Shown here piece by piece: positions 1-8,578 of a stretch of DNA of 32,295 nucleotides. How positions within the stretch are numbered: position 1 is the stretch's first letter; every line of letters begins with the position of its first letter. The notes beneath the pieces are model-generated. The model saw nothing but the letters and a program-made list of their open reading frames with translations, did not search any database and was not told the DNA's origin. The translations under genes and the position numbers were made by a program. This DNA comes from Spirosoma fluviale (GTDB lineage Bacteria; Bacteroidota; Bacteroidia; Cytophagales; Cyclobacteriaceae): positions 1 to 32,295 of the forward strand of contig CAMDEU010000015.1 in NCBI GenBank assembly GCA_945897085.1, in the 5' to 3' direction.

Positions 1-1997
1 GAACGGACAAGCCGATCTTGTACTATCCCCTAGAAAGCTGGTTTATCAAAACCACTGCCTACAAGGATCGCATGGTGGAGCTCAACAAAACCATCCAATG
101 GAAGCCCGAAGCAACTGGCACCGGTAGATTTGGAAACTGGTTGGAAAACCTAGTAGACTGGAACTTGAGCCGCTCCCGTTTCTGGGGCACCCCCCTACCG
201 ATCTGGAGAGCTGCCGATGGCACAGAAGAGAAATGCATCGGCTCTATCGCCGAGCTGCAGACCGAAATCGACAAATCCGTGGCAGCAGGCTTCATGGCCT
301 CCTCCCCATATGCGGGCAAGGAACTGGACCTCCACCGCCCTTATGTGGATGAGGTGATTTTGATCTCAAATACAGGTCAAAAAATGGTCAGAGAAACCGA
401 CCTGATCGACGTTTGGTTTGACTCAGGCGCTATGCCCTATGCACAGTGGCACTATCCTTTTGAAAATAAGGATGTCTTTGCCGCCAACTTTCCTGCGGAC
501 TACATCGCTGAGGGAGTGGACCAAACGCGTGGATGGTTTTTTACGCTTCACGCCTTATCCGTGATGCTATTTGATAGCGTAGCGTTCAAAAACGTAATTG
601 CAAATGGTCTGGTGCTGGACAAAAATGGCAACAAGATGTCCAAGCGCTTGGGCAATGCCGTCGACCCCTTCAAGGCTCTAAAGGAATACGGTCCCGATGC
701 CTTGCGCTGGTACCTACTCAGCAATGCCAACCCTTGGGACAACCTAAAATTCAACGTTGACGGGGTCACCGAAGTGCTGCGTCGCTTCTTTGGTACACTT
801 CAAAATACGTACAACTTCTTTGCCTTATATGCCAACCTGGATGCCTTTGTCTACCGAGCAGAAAAGGCCATTCCAGTACAGGAGCGCGCCGAGCTAGATC
901 AATGGATCCTATCCAAGTTGCAATCCCTGATTCTGGAAGTGGAAGGAGCGATGGACGGCTACGATGCCACCAAGGCGACGCGTGCCATCCAGAACTTCAC
1001 CGTAGACCAGCTATCCAACTGGTATGTGCGACTCGCTCGAAAGCGATTCTGGAGAGGAGACATGCAAGCAGACAAGCAGGCGGCTTACGAGACCTTATAC
1101 GAGTGCCTCTTTACACTAAGCCAACTAATGTCCTCGTTTGCCCCTTTCTATGCAGACTGGTTGTACAAAAACTTGACCGAAGCGGGAGAGCATGGCTTGG
1201 AATCTGTGCATTTGACAGATTGGAACTCTGCCAAGCAGTCGCTCATTAATCCTGACTTAGAAACGAGCATGGACCTAGCCCAGACCATTTGTTCCCTGGT
1301 TCACTCGCTGCGAAAAAAGGAAAAAATGAAGGTTCGTCAGCCACTGCAGCGCATCTTGGTGCCTGTGCTTTCTGAAAAATTCAAGTCACAGGTAGCCCAT
1401 GTGGCAGAGCTGATTCAAACGGAAGTCAACATCAAAACCATCGAATACCTAGATGATGCATCCGGCATCTTGGTGAAGCAAATCAAACCCAATTTGCCCC
1501 TCTTAGGCAAGAAATTAGGTCCAAAAATGCGCTTCGTCGTCGCTGCGCTCCAAAATTGGGGACCCTCAGAAATTGGGCAAATCGAGCGAGAGGGTTACTT
1601 CAAACTGACCGTAGAAGGTGTAGAAATGGAGCTTCTACTGGAAGAAGTATTGATCAGTTCCCAGGATATTCCGGGCTGGTCTGTAGCATCTGATCAGGGA
1701 GTGACGGTAGCGTTAGATGTAACACTTACAGAAGAGTTGAAGCAGGAAGGTATCGCTAGAGATCTGGTCAACCGCATCCAAAACCTCCGTAAGGACCTAG
1801 GGCTTGAGGTGCAGGATAAGATCAAGCTGCTCGTAGCAGATTCCAACACCGAAGTGAATGCGGCTATTACTAGATTTGGATCTTATATTCAAGAAGAAAC
1901 TCAGGCAATCTCCCTTTCCGTGGTCACACTTGAAGGAGAAGCGACTGTTTTGGATATGGATGATTTTGAATTGGCTGTACGACTCGTTAAGGCATAA
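1..1997 (+). CDS. ileS: Isoleucyl-tRNA synthetase, C-terminal part (5' end outside window)
   Basis: Charges tRNA-Ile with isoleucine in the cytoplasm. The reading frame is open from the window edge, reading TDKPILYY just before the first in-frame TTG at 18, so this is a truncated view and not a gene start. About 664 residues are present. The remaining class I catalytic core carries the WFDSGAMPYAQ stretch, and the KMSKR ATP loop is encoded at 633-647. The helical anticodon-binding domain follows (NWYVRLARKRFWR). The C-terminal extension contains the EELKQEGIARDLVNRIQ segment typical of the longer eukaryote-like IleS form. The HIGH motif and most of the editing domain lie upstream of the window. 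lspA follows 10 bases after the stop, the ileS-lspA order seen in many Gram-negative bacteria, so the two are probably cotranscribed. Identity is certain; the subtype is inferred. Confidence 0.97.
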   Translation, partial: TDKPILYYPLESWFIKTTAYKDRMVELNKTIQWKPEATGTGRFGNWLENLVDWNLSRSRFWGTPLPIWRAADGTEEKCIGSIAELQTEIDKSVAAGFMASSPYAGKELDLHRPYVDEVILISNTGQKMVRETDLIDVWFDSGAMPYAQWHYPFENKDVFAANFPADYIAEGVDQTRGWFFTLHALSVMLFDSVAFKNVIANGLVLDKNGNKMSKRLGNAVDPFKALKEYGPDALRWYLLSNANPWDNLKFNVDGVTEVLRRFFGTLQNTYNFFALYANLDAFVYRAEKAIPVQERAELDQWILSKLQSLILEVEGAMDGYDATKATRAIQNFTVDQLSNWYVRLARKRFWRGDMQADKQAAYETLYECLFTLSQLMSSFAPFYADWLYKNLTEAGEHGLESVHLTDWNSAKQSLINPDLETSMDLAQTICSLVHSLRKKEKMKVRQPLQRILVPVLSEKFKSQVAHVAELIQTEVNIKTIEYLDDASGILVKQIKPNLPLLGKKLGPKMRFVVAALQNWGPSEIGQIEREGYFKLTVEGVEMELLLEEVLISSQDIPGWSVASDQGVTVALDVTLTEELKQEGIARDLVNRIQNLRKDLGLEVQDKIKLLVADSNTEVNAAITRFGSYIQEETQAISLSVVTLEGEATVLDMDDFELAVRLVKA

Positions 1998-2007
1998 TCT
2001 TTAAGAT

Positions 2008-2634
2008 ATGAACAACTACCTCAAGTATTTCGGAATTGCCCTCTTGGTGATTGCCCTCGATCAGGCCACCAAAATGTGGGTACACTTCCAAATGGACTTT
2101 GGAAGCCCTGGGCAAATTCAAATTTTCGGCGACTGGTTTAAGTTGCACTATACTACTAACCCGGGGATGGCTTTTGGCATTGAGCTTGGAACGGAGTATG
2201 GAAAAATGATCCTCACTTCCTTTCGTTTGGTGGCGATGGTTGGTATAGGCTATTACCTACACTATCTAATTCAAAAAAGAAGCGCTGTAGGCTACACCTT
2301 TTGTATTGCCCTGATTTTGGGTGGAGCGGTTGGTAATTTGGTGGATTCCGTATTTTATGGAGTATGGCTCGACAATGCCCCCTATAACGCTCCTACACCC
2401 TGGCTTCATGGGCAGGTGGTAGACATGTTTTACTTTGATATTTGGGAAGGATATATTCCAGAATGGGTACCACTTTGGGGAGGAGGTTATACCGCGCTTT
2501 GGCCAATCTTCAATGTGGCAGATGCCTCTATTTTTATTGGAGTCGCCATCATCTTAATTTTCCAAAATCGTTTTTTCCCGGAAACCAAATCTGAAAAAGT
2601 AAACCCTCCACAAGAGACGGAAGAAGCACAGTAA
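2008..2634 (+). CDS. lspA: Lipoprotein signal peptidase (signal peptidase II)
   Basis: Inner-membrane aspartyl protease that cleaves the signal peptide of prolipoproteins after lipidation. The 208 residues contain four hydrophobic segments, near residues 6-25, 68-88, 95-118 and 167-186. The two catalytic aspartates fit D113 (GNLVDSV) and D172 (FNVADAS). It is longer than the roughly 160-residue proteobacterial form because of a loop between these motifs (about 118-165, rich in Trp, Pro and Tyr) plus a charged C-terminal tail. I recall this loop as common in Bacteroidota LspA. The ATG lies 10 bases after the ileS stop, and a terminator follows. Substrates in this window would include the GldJ-like protein and the YVTN lipoprotein. 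Confidence 0.95.
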   Translation: MNNYLKYFGIALLVIALDQATKMWVHFQMDFGSPGQIQIFGDWFKLHYTTNPGMAFGIELGTEYGKMILTSFRLVAMVGIGYYLHYLIQKRSAVGYTFCIALILGGAVGNLVDSVFYGVWLDNAPYNAPTPWLHGQVVDMFYFDIWEGYIPEWVPLWGGGYTALWPIFNVADASIFIGVAIILIFQNRFFPETKSEKVNPPQETEEAQ

Positions 2635-2660
2635 ATCAGACGCTGATTTTAAAAATTTAG

Positions 2661-2691
2661 AAGAGAGGCCCAATCGGTCTCTCTTTTTTTT
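2661..2691 (+). terminator. Rho-independent terminator after lspA
   Basis: An AAGAGAG/CTCTCTT stem extended by GCC/GGT pairing closes a 5-base loop and runs directly into a T8 tract. It lies 27 bases past the lspA stop and fits the end of the ileS-lspA transcript. Confidence 0.8.
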
Positions 2692-2830
2692 CTGCAAAAA
2701 AATAGATGAAAATGACTAATTATTTTCTTTTTATCCGTAATTTTCCTTTTCGTGTACCTATAAAGTATCCCTAGGAGGATAAAAAAGAAGCGTCTAATAA
2801 TTAGTAGTATATAATAGTTTTTATTTTAAT
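2692..2830 (+). other. AT-rich leader upstream of the SNF2 gene
   Basis: This gene-free stretch between the lspA terminator and the SNF2 ATG is strongly AT-rich, with several TATAAT/TAATTAG-like runs near 2795-2825. An AGGAGG-like string at about 2773-2778 is too far from the ATG at 2831 to serve as its ribosome site. A promoter is expected here, but I see no clean TTTG/TAnnTTTG pair. Confidence 0.3.
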
Positions 2831-5770
2831 ATGATTGTTGATCCAGATCAGCCTTTTCAGCTTATATATTCCATTTACTGTCACGAATATTTGGGTTTTC
2901 TTTTTGATTCCTATGTGATTCCTCTGGATGATAAAGGGAGGCTCAGTTATGCTTATCAAAATATAAGTTCTGCCAATGCCAAAGAATTTGGTGCTGGCCT
3001 AGATGAACAAGACTACGAACTGATCCGCTTGATGGACAGCATGCAGCAAGATGTGGTGGTCAAGCCCTACATGAAAAAGGGGAACTTGAAGCCCAAGGAC
3101 TTTCTCCAAAAAATATTTGACCCTAAGACAGCGGATCCTACTATCCAGGAATTGCTCTTTAAGAATTTAGAAATTAAACGTGCTAAAATCCTCCCCCTTT
3201 TAATAGGAAAACGATTTTTTGAAACTAGCTCAGATGGAAACCCCATCGGAAGAGAAATTAGTATTCAAGCTGAACCTGCTACCATTCAGTTTCACTTCGA
3301 CAAAGGAGAGTTCAACACCCAGTATTACCCGCTAATAAAATTTCAGGGTCAAAAACTTGCCTGGCAACACAAGGGTGGCTACTTAGTTTGCAAGGAGCCT
3401 GCATGGTTAATTGTCAATCAGCAGCTTTTTTATTTTGAAAAGGGAATTGACGGAAAAAAATTACAGCCGTTTTTGAATAAAAATGCGATCCTAATCGAGC
3501 GAAAGTTCGAACCGGAATATTACCGCAAATTTGTCAACTCGCTGATTACTCAATTTGAGGTAGTTGCAAAAGGGTTTGAAATACACACCGAACAAGGCAC
3601 TCCAGAGGCCCTCCTGACAGTCAGTGGCTTACCTAGTGGTGTACCGGTTGAAACCTTATTTGGCGATGAAATTTCCGTTCCTTCGGAAGATGTCATTGTT
3701 CTAGAACCTCGGTTTAAATATGGGGAATTTGATTTTGGAACCCTCCTCCATGCTGGAGAGGGCAGTGGAAATTCCTGCCGTTATGAGGAAAAGGACGGCG
3801 ACTTTACTTTTTATAAAACCGTTCGAACTACCAAATTGGAGGAGCGTTACCTGACGATTTTGAAGAAAAAAGGGTTGGAATTTATGAATGGTAAGACCGC
3901 CCTGCCCAAAACTCAAGCTTTTGAGTGGCTAGGAAATAATGAAGACTACCTTGCTGAAAACAAAATCAAAATCGTTCAAAAAGTGGGCCTTAACGGGAAG
4001 ACTTACCATATAGGAAAGGCACAAATCACCATAGAAGTCAACGAAAACATTGATTGGTTTGACGTTAAAGCACTAATTAAGTTTGGTATTTACCTTGTCC
4101 CATTTGCCAAACTTCGAAAGCTACTCATCCAAGGAAAGCATGAATTTGAACTTCCTAATGGTGAAACTGCAGTGATCCCAGCCTCCTGGTTTATCAACTA
4201 TTCAGAGTTATTTAACTTCATCGAAGAGCGCAGTGCGGAGGAGTTGGTCCTGCGTAAGCATCACCTTGCCTTTGCTCGGGAGCTACAAAACGGGGAATTG
4301 ATACGGCTCAACCTGAGTTTAAAGCTGGAGCGCCTCCGTAACTTTGATGCCATTGATGAATATGTGCTACCCCACTCCTTCAAGGGCTCACTCCGACCCT
4401 ACCAGAATGCAGGGTACAATTGGCTACGGTTCCTGAACGAATACCAGTTTGGAGGATGCCTTGCCGACGACATGGGTCTAGGTAAAACCGTACAAACCCT
4501 AGCCCTACTGGCCTATGAAAAGGAAGAAAACCCTGGTTTTGCTTCCTTGCTCGTGATGCCCACCTCCTTGATCTACAACTGGGAATTGGAAGCAAAGAAA
4601 TTTGCTCCTGATCTAAATATAATGGTGTACTCAGGAACCCAGCGGAACAAGGATCCATGGAAATTTCGAGGCTACGATGTAGTGCTCACTTCCTACGGAA
4701 TCGTGCGCATGGACATTGATCAGCTGAGTGAGTTTTACTTCAACTATGTCATATTAGATGAGTCACAGGCTATCAAAAACCCGAACTCCAATATCGCAAC
4801 TGCGGTCAATAAGTTGAAAAGTAAGCGGCGCTTAATTCTTACAGGCACCCCAGTAGAAAACGGCACTATGGATCTGTGGTCCCAGATGAACTTTGTGAAC
4901 CCTGGGCTTTTGGGTAACCAGCTCGTCTTCAAAAAGGAGTTTCTTCTGCCCATCGAAAAACAGCATGACAAAGAGAAAGCCTCACGCTTGCATGCGATGA
5001 TCAAGCCTTTTATCCTCCGCCGACTAAAATCTCAGGTAGCGAAAGATCTGCCCGAAAAAATTACCAACATCAAATATTCGAACATGACTGCCGCGCAGGA
5101 AAAAGTGTACGAGGAAGTTAAAAGCTATTACAGAGAAAAAATCATCGGGGAACTTGCCGGCGCAGGAAAAGGTAGCCAACAGTTTACGCTCCTTCGAGGT
5201 CTTACACAACTGCGGCAGATTGCCAACCACCCCAAACTTGTCCGAGAGGATTACACAGGTGAGTCGGGAAAGCTGGAGGACATTACCTACATGCTGCAAG
5301 AGACCATTTCTGAAAACCATAAAGTTCTTGTTTTTAGCCAGTTTGTGCGCCATCTCTCAATCGTTCGGGAATTTTTGGACCGAGAGCAGATCCCTTATGC
5401 CTACCTAGATGGTGCCACCAAGAATAGACAAGGACAAGTAGAGAAATTCCAAACGGACGACAGCTGCAAGGTCTTTTTGATCTCACTCAAAGCAGGCGGG
5501 GTCGGCCTCAACTTGACAAAGGCTGAATATGTATTTCTTCTGGATCCCTGGTGGAATCCTGCGGTGGAGGCACAAGCTATTGATCGGGCACACCGAATAG
5601 GCCAAGAAAACAAGGTGATCATCTATAAGTTTATCAGCCGTGGATCGGTAGAGGAAAAAATCATGGCCCTTCAAGACCGCAAACTCGCCCTTGCAGGAGA
5701 GCTGATCAGCAATGAAGAAAGCTTTATGAAGAGCCTTGGCAATGAAGATATCCGCGCACTACTAGACTAA
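2831..5770 (+). CDS. SNF2-family DEAD/DEAH-like ATPase (helicase superfamily 2)
   Basis: Predicted ATP-driven double-stranded DNA translocase of the SNF2/RapA-like group, 979 residues. The C-terminal half holds the two RecA-like lobes. Walker A is DDMGLGKT at 546-553, motif II is DESQ at 643-646 in place of DEAH, and motif III is LTGTPVENGTMDLWS. Motifs V-VI run through LKAGGVGLNLT to QAIDRAHRIGQ at 915-925. The first 520 or so residues resemble no domain I can name, and I see no Zn-binding SWIM Cys/His pattern. The gene stands alone between two terminators, so context says little about its partner, which could be RNA polymerase recycling, repair or chromosome maintenance. No nuclease or methyltransferase neighbour suggests a defence system. 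The ATG at 2831 is the first in frame. Confidence 0.9.
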   Translation: MIVDPDQPFQLIYSIYCHEYLGFLFDSYVIPLDDKGRLSYAYQNISSANAKEFGAGLDEQDYELIRLMDSMQQDVVVKPYMKKGNLKPKDFLQKIFDPKTADPTIQELLFKNLEIKRAKILPLLIGKRFFETSSDGNPIGREISIQAEPATIQFHFDKGEFNTQYYPLIKFQGQKLAWQHKGGYLVCKEPAWLIVNQQLFYFEKGIDGKKLQPFLNKNAILIERKFEPEYYRKFVNSLITQFEVVAKGFEIHTEQGTPEALLTVSGLPSGVPVETLFGDEISVPSEDVIVLEPRFKYGEFDFGTLLHAGEGSGNSCRYEEKDGDFTFYKTVRTTKLEERYLTILKKKGLEFMNGKTALPKTQAFEWLGNNEDYLAENKIKIVQKVGLNGKTYHIGKAQITIEVNENIDWFDVKALIKFGIYLVPFAKLRKLLIQGKHEFELPNGETAVIPASWFINYSELFNFIEERSAEELVLRKHHLAFARELQNGELIRLNLSLKLERLRNFDAIDEYVLPHSFKGSLRPYQNAGYNWLRFLNEYQFGGCLADDMGLGKTVQTLALLAYEKEENPGFASLLVMPTSLIYNWELEAKKFAPDLNIMVYSGTQRNKDPWKFRGYDVVLTSYGIVRMDIDQLSEFYFNYVILDESQAIKNPNSNIATAVNKLKSKRRLILTGTPVENGTMDLWSQMNFVNPGLLGNQLVFKKEFLLPIEKQHDKEKASRLHAMIKPFILRRLKSQVAKDLPEKITNIKYSNMTAAQEKVYEEVKSYYREKIIGELAGAGKGSQQFTLLRGLTQLRQIANHPKLVREDYTGESGKLEDITYMLQETISENHKVLVFSQFVRHLSIVREFLDREQIPYAYLDGATKNRQGQVEKFQTDDSCKVFLISLKAGGVGLNLTKAEYVFLLDPWWNPAVEAQAIDRAHRIGQENKVIIYKFISRGSVEEKIMALQDRKLALAGELISNEESFMKSLGNEDIRALLD

Positions 5771-5827
5771 CCTCTAAACCCCTTATCTCAAGGAATTTTT
5801 GTAAGAAGGAACGGAATACGTAATAAA

Positions 5828-5858
5828 AAATCCATCCGGTTGGATGGATTTGATTTTT
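5828..5858 (+). terminator. Strong hairpin terminator after the SNF2 gene
   Basis: A perfect 10-bp stem, AAATCCATCC with GGATGGATTT, closes a GGTT tetraloop and is followed by GATTTTTA. It lies about 58 bases past the SNF2 stop. An A-rich run on the 5' side could allow some activity on the other strand, but no - strand gene ends here. Confidence 0.75.
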
Positions 5859-5864
5859 ATCCTA

Positions 5865-5896
5865 TTGATAGTCAACAAGGTAACTTTAGCTATCAA
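5865..5896. promoter_or_regulatory. 7-bp inverted repeat upstream of phoH-like gene
   Basis: TTGATAG (5865-5871) and CTATCAA (5890-5896) form a perfect dyad spaced by 18 bases, about 95-125 bases before the PhoH ATG. A TAACTTTA string between the arms resembles the Bacteroidota -7 element TAnnTTTG. It could be an operator or promoter region; this rests only on symmetry. Confidence 0.25.
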
Positions 5897-5988
5897 AATC
5901 TTAACCATAATTTATTATAGAAATTGGCTGAGAGATGGGGATATTTTTCTAAATTTTAACCCGAATCATCCCTTTACTTGTCCTGCAA

Positions 5989-7335
5989 ATGCCTAAAGTC
6001 AAGTCTAATAAAGATCGGAAAATTTTTGTTCTGGATACTTCCGTGATCCTATACACCCACAACTCCATTATGAATTTTGCCGAGCACGACGTGGTCATCC
6101 CTATCACGGTACTCGAGGAGCTGGACCAATTTAAAAAAGGGAACGATACCAAAAATTTTGAAGCCCGAGAGTTTATCCGACTTCTAGATAAACTATCTCA
6201 GGATCACATGATCCATGAGTGGACCCCCCTAAATGGAAAAACAAAGGGGAACTTCAAGGTCTTGATGAACCCCGACAACAACCTGAATGCCAATATTATT
6301 TTTGGGGAGGAAAAGAATGATCACAAGATTCTGAATGCTGCGCTCTACCTCAAGCAGCATGAAAAAGAGAGAAAGGTCATTTTAGTTTCCAAGGACATCA
6401 ACCTCCGCCTGAAGGCAAAATCCTTAGATATCCTAGCTGAGGATTACGAAACAGGAAAAATCAAAAACATTGTTGAACTGGAGAATACTGGCAAGTACCT
6501 CTTGGAAGACATGGACCCACAAGCCATCAATACACTGTATGAGCGCGGATCCATTGAGGCCAAAGTAATTCTTGGAAATAGAAAGCGAAAGGCGAATGCA
6601 TTTTACATTTTAAAGAGCCAAAAACAATCCGTACTCGCCTACTACAATACAGATGAAAATATTCTGAGCCGAGTGGATAAGCAGCTGGCTTACAACATCA
6701 AGCCTCGAAATGCAGAACAGACTTTTGCCCTCCATGCCATCCTCAACCCACGGATCAAGCTAGTTTCCATCCAAGGGGTGGCGGGAACAGGAAAAACCCT
6801 ACTTGCCTTGGCAGGTGCTTTGGAGCAGCGCCGTGAATACAAACAAATCTTTTTGGCAAGACCCATCGTGCCGCTTTCCAACAAAGACATCGGTTATTTG
6901 CCTGGAGATATTAAGTCCAAGCTCAACCCCTATATGGAGCCCCTCTGGGACAACTTGAAGTTTATCCAAAATCAATACAAGGAGACCGATAAGGAATACC
7001 AAAAAATCACCGAGCTGGTCAACCAAGAAAAATTAGTAATTCAGCCGCTCGCTTACATTCGCGGAAGATCGCTATCCAATATTTTCTTTATCGTTGATGA
7101 GGCCCAAAACCTCACCCCTCACGAAATCAAAACCATTATTTCTAGGGCTGGAGAAAATACGAAGATCATTTTTACAGGCGATGTATTCCAGATCGATACC
7201 CCCTATTTGGACGCCCAATCCAACGGACTTTCCTACCTCATCGACCGGGTCAAAGACCATCCACTCTATGCACACGTAAAATTGGAAAAAGGGGAGCGTT
7301 CGGAACTTGCCAATTTGGCAAACGAGTTACTCTAA
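5989..7335 (+). CDS. PIN domain-PhoH ATPase fusion (PhoH2/YlaK-type)
   Basis: A two-domain protein of 448 residues. The N-terminal PIN-type ribonuclease domain (about 10-145) shows acidic catalytic candidates: D16 in FVLDTSVI, E43/E44 in VLEELDQF, and the VSKDINLRLKA segment. The C-terminal PhoH P-loop ATPase carries Walker A GVAGTGKT at 263-270 and Walker B IVDEAQN at about 369-374, followed by FTGDVFQID. Proteins with this architecture are described as RNA-unwinding and RNA-cleaving (PhoH2), but that activity is taken from the family and not seen here. The gene is monocistronic, preceded by a 218-base gap with a terminator and a dyad. It converges with the SRPBCC gene 51 bases away. Length and both domains look complete. 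Confidence 0.93.
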   Translation: MPKVKSNKDRKIFVLDTSVILYTHNSIMNFAEHDVVIPITVLEELDQFKKGNDTKNFEAREFIRLLDKLSQDHMIHEWTPLNGKTKGNFKVLMNPDNNLNANIIFGEEKNDHKILNAALYLKQHEKERKVILVSKDINLRLKAKSLDILAEDYETGKIKNIVELENTGKYLLEDMDPQAINTLYERGSIEAKVILGNRKRKANAFYILKSQKQSVLAYYNTDENILSRVDKQLAYNIKPRNAEQTFALHAILNPRIKLVSIQGVAGTGKTLLALAGALEQRREYKQIFLARPIVPLSNKDIGYLPGDIKSKLNPYMEPLWDNLKFIQNQYKETDKEYQKITELVNQEKLVIQPLAYIRGRSLSNIFFIVDEAQNLTPHEIKTIISRAGENTKIIFTGDVFQIDTPYLDAQSNGLSYLIDRVKDHPLYAHVKLEKGERSELANLANELL

Positions 7336-7386
7336 GGGGCGGCTTTAAAACGCCAAAAAGTTCAATTCCCCTGGCTTAAAGAAGGC

Positions 7387-7803
7387 TCAGTTTGCTTCCG
7401 TATACTTTTTGTACTGATTGAGAATGGTTTGCCATCCTTGGGTCTGGAGCTTTAGCGAGTTTTCAGATTCGGCATCAAAAACCACCTTTAACTGGGTGTG
7501 CCCTTCTTCCTCAGTAAAGCTAACGCTGACTTCTCTATCGTCGGACAACTTGTAGGTAAAACTCTCTTCAAGCATCACCTCGGTATAGGTACCCCCAAAG
7601 TCAAACCCAATATCCCCGAATTTGGCAGCCATCCGAGTGTAGTATTTTCCTCCTACAACCAAGTCATTGCTTGCTCGGGGGCAATGCCATTCGTCAGAGG
7701 CAAAATTCCAATTTACTATGTGCTCAGGTAGGGTATAATAGTCCCAGGCTTTTTTCTTGTCTGTAAGAATAATCAATTTAATGGTGATTTTACGGAAGGT
7801 CAT
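7387..7803 (-). CDS. SRPBCC / AHSA1-like (START-superfamily) domain protein
   Basis: A 138-residue single-domain protein of the Bet v1-like SRPBCC fold, in the AHSA1 (Aha1 C-terminal-like) group common in Bacteroidota. Seen in order are the opening beta strand and helix (KAWDYYTLPEHIVNWNFAS), the GGKYYTRM and FGGTYTEV strands, VSFTEEEGHTQLKVVF, and a C-terminal helix with GWQTILNQYKKYT. These proteins bind hydrophobic ligands or act as small chaperone-like modules; no substrate can be assigned. It starts 26 bases after the LytTR regulator and is probably the last gene of the kinase-regulator operon. It has no signal peptide and is cytoplasmic. Confidence 0.85.
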   Translation of the reverse strand: MTFRKITIKLIILTDKKKAWDYYTLPEHIVNWNFASDEWHCPRASNDLVVGGKYYTRMAAKFGDIGFDFGGTYTEVMLEESFTYKLSDDREVSVSFTEEEGHTQLKVVFDAESENSLKLQTQGWQTILNQYKKYTEAN

Positions 7804-7829
7804 GGAGAGGAATTCAGGCTCTTGATTAG

Positions 7830-8564
7830 TTACAAACTCATCATTTCTTTAAACCGTGCCGCTTGTCTACGGCTGACCTCAATGCGGTCACCCCCTTTGA
7901 GGGTTACTACCAGTCCACCGTTGAACCAAGGTTCGATGGCTTCCACCCATCCCAAATTGATGATGTGCTTTCGGCTAGCTCTGAAAAAAGATTTCTCGTC
8001 CAATCGCTCATCCAAGGCATTCAAGGACTTGTGAATCATGGGTTTGAAGTTATCAAAATAAACCTTGATGTAATTGCCGTCCGACTCAAAGAGACGCACA
8101 TTCGACAGCCGCACAAACCAGCAACGGTCTCCATCCTTTACAAAAACTTGGTCCTCTAAAGTCAATTTCTTTTGGCTGCCAAGGCCTTCAAGCCCTTCTC
8201 GTTTGGCAATGCCCTCCATTTTCCCTTGAAGCTTTAGAACTGCATCCTCCAATCGCTTGGGTTCTATAGGCTTGAGCAAATAGTCAAGCGCATTCACTTG
8301 AAAGGCTTTGAGTGCGTACTCGTCGTAAGCAGTAGTAAAGATGACATGTGGGACTTGGTCTAGCTCCTCTAAGAGATCAAAGCCTGTTTTTTCGGGCATC
8401 TGAATATCTAAAAAAATCACATCTGGCTGGAGCTGATCAATTTTTTCTTTGGCATCCTCCACATTCACTGCTTCACCTACCACTTCAACTGTCTCCAGTT
8501 GATTCAATAAATTGATTAGCTCCTTGCGGGCTAATCGTTCGTCATCAATTACTAGGGCTCTCAT
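7830..8564 (-). CDS. LytTR-family response regulator
   Basis: A 244-residue two-domain regulator. The receiver (1-115) has the acidic pair D7/D8, phospho-acceptor D53 in FLDIQMP, T77/T78 and K98 in LLKPIEP. The LytTR DNA-binding domain (about 143-244) includes FESDGNYIKVY, the FFRASRKHIINL segment and VSRRQAARFKEM. It lies 14 bases downstream of the LytS-type kinase and is its likely cognate partner. Such pairs in Bacteroidota are numerous and mostly of unknown signal. LytTR proteins bind short direct repeats, but none near this operon is obvious to me, so I name no target. Confidence 0.95.
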   Translation of the reverse strand: MRALVIDDERLARKELINLLNQLETVEVVGEAVNVEDAKEKIDQLQPDVIFLDIQMPEKTGFDLLEELDQVPHVIFTTAYDEYALKAFQVNALDYLLKPIEPKRLEDAVLKLQGKMEGIAKREGLEGLGSQKKLTLEDQVFVKDGDRCWFVRLSNVRLFESDGNYIKVYFDNFKPMIHKSLNALDERLDEKSFFRASRKHIINLGWVEAIEPWFNGGLVVTLKGGDRIEVSRRQAARFKEMMSL

Positions 8565-8578
8565 ATCAATCGAGTTAA

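Noticed and set aside
902-1249. 115-residue + strand ORF within ileS
   Set aside because: It is an alternative frame of the strongly conserved IleS coding region, with no recognisable domain.
2831-7335. SNF2 ATPase plus PIN-PhoH as a defence island
   Set aside because: The genes are separated by a strong terminator and a 218-base gap, both belong to families with chromosomal homes, and there are no nuclease, methyltransferase or mobile-element neighbours.
7336-7386. GGCG/CGCC hairpin between phoH-like and SRPBCC genes as a terminator
   Set aside because: The stem is only 4 bp with a 9-base loop and no T tract on either strand.
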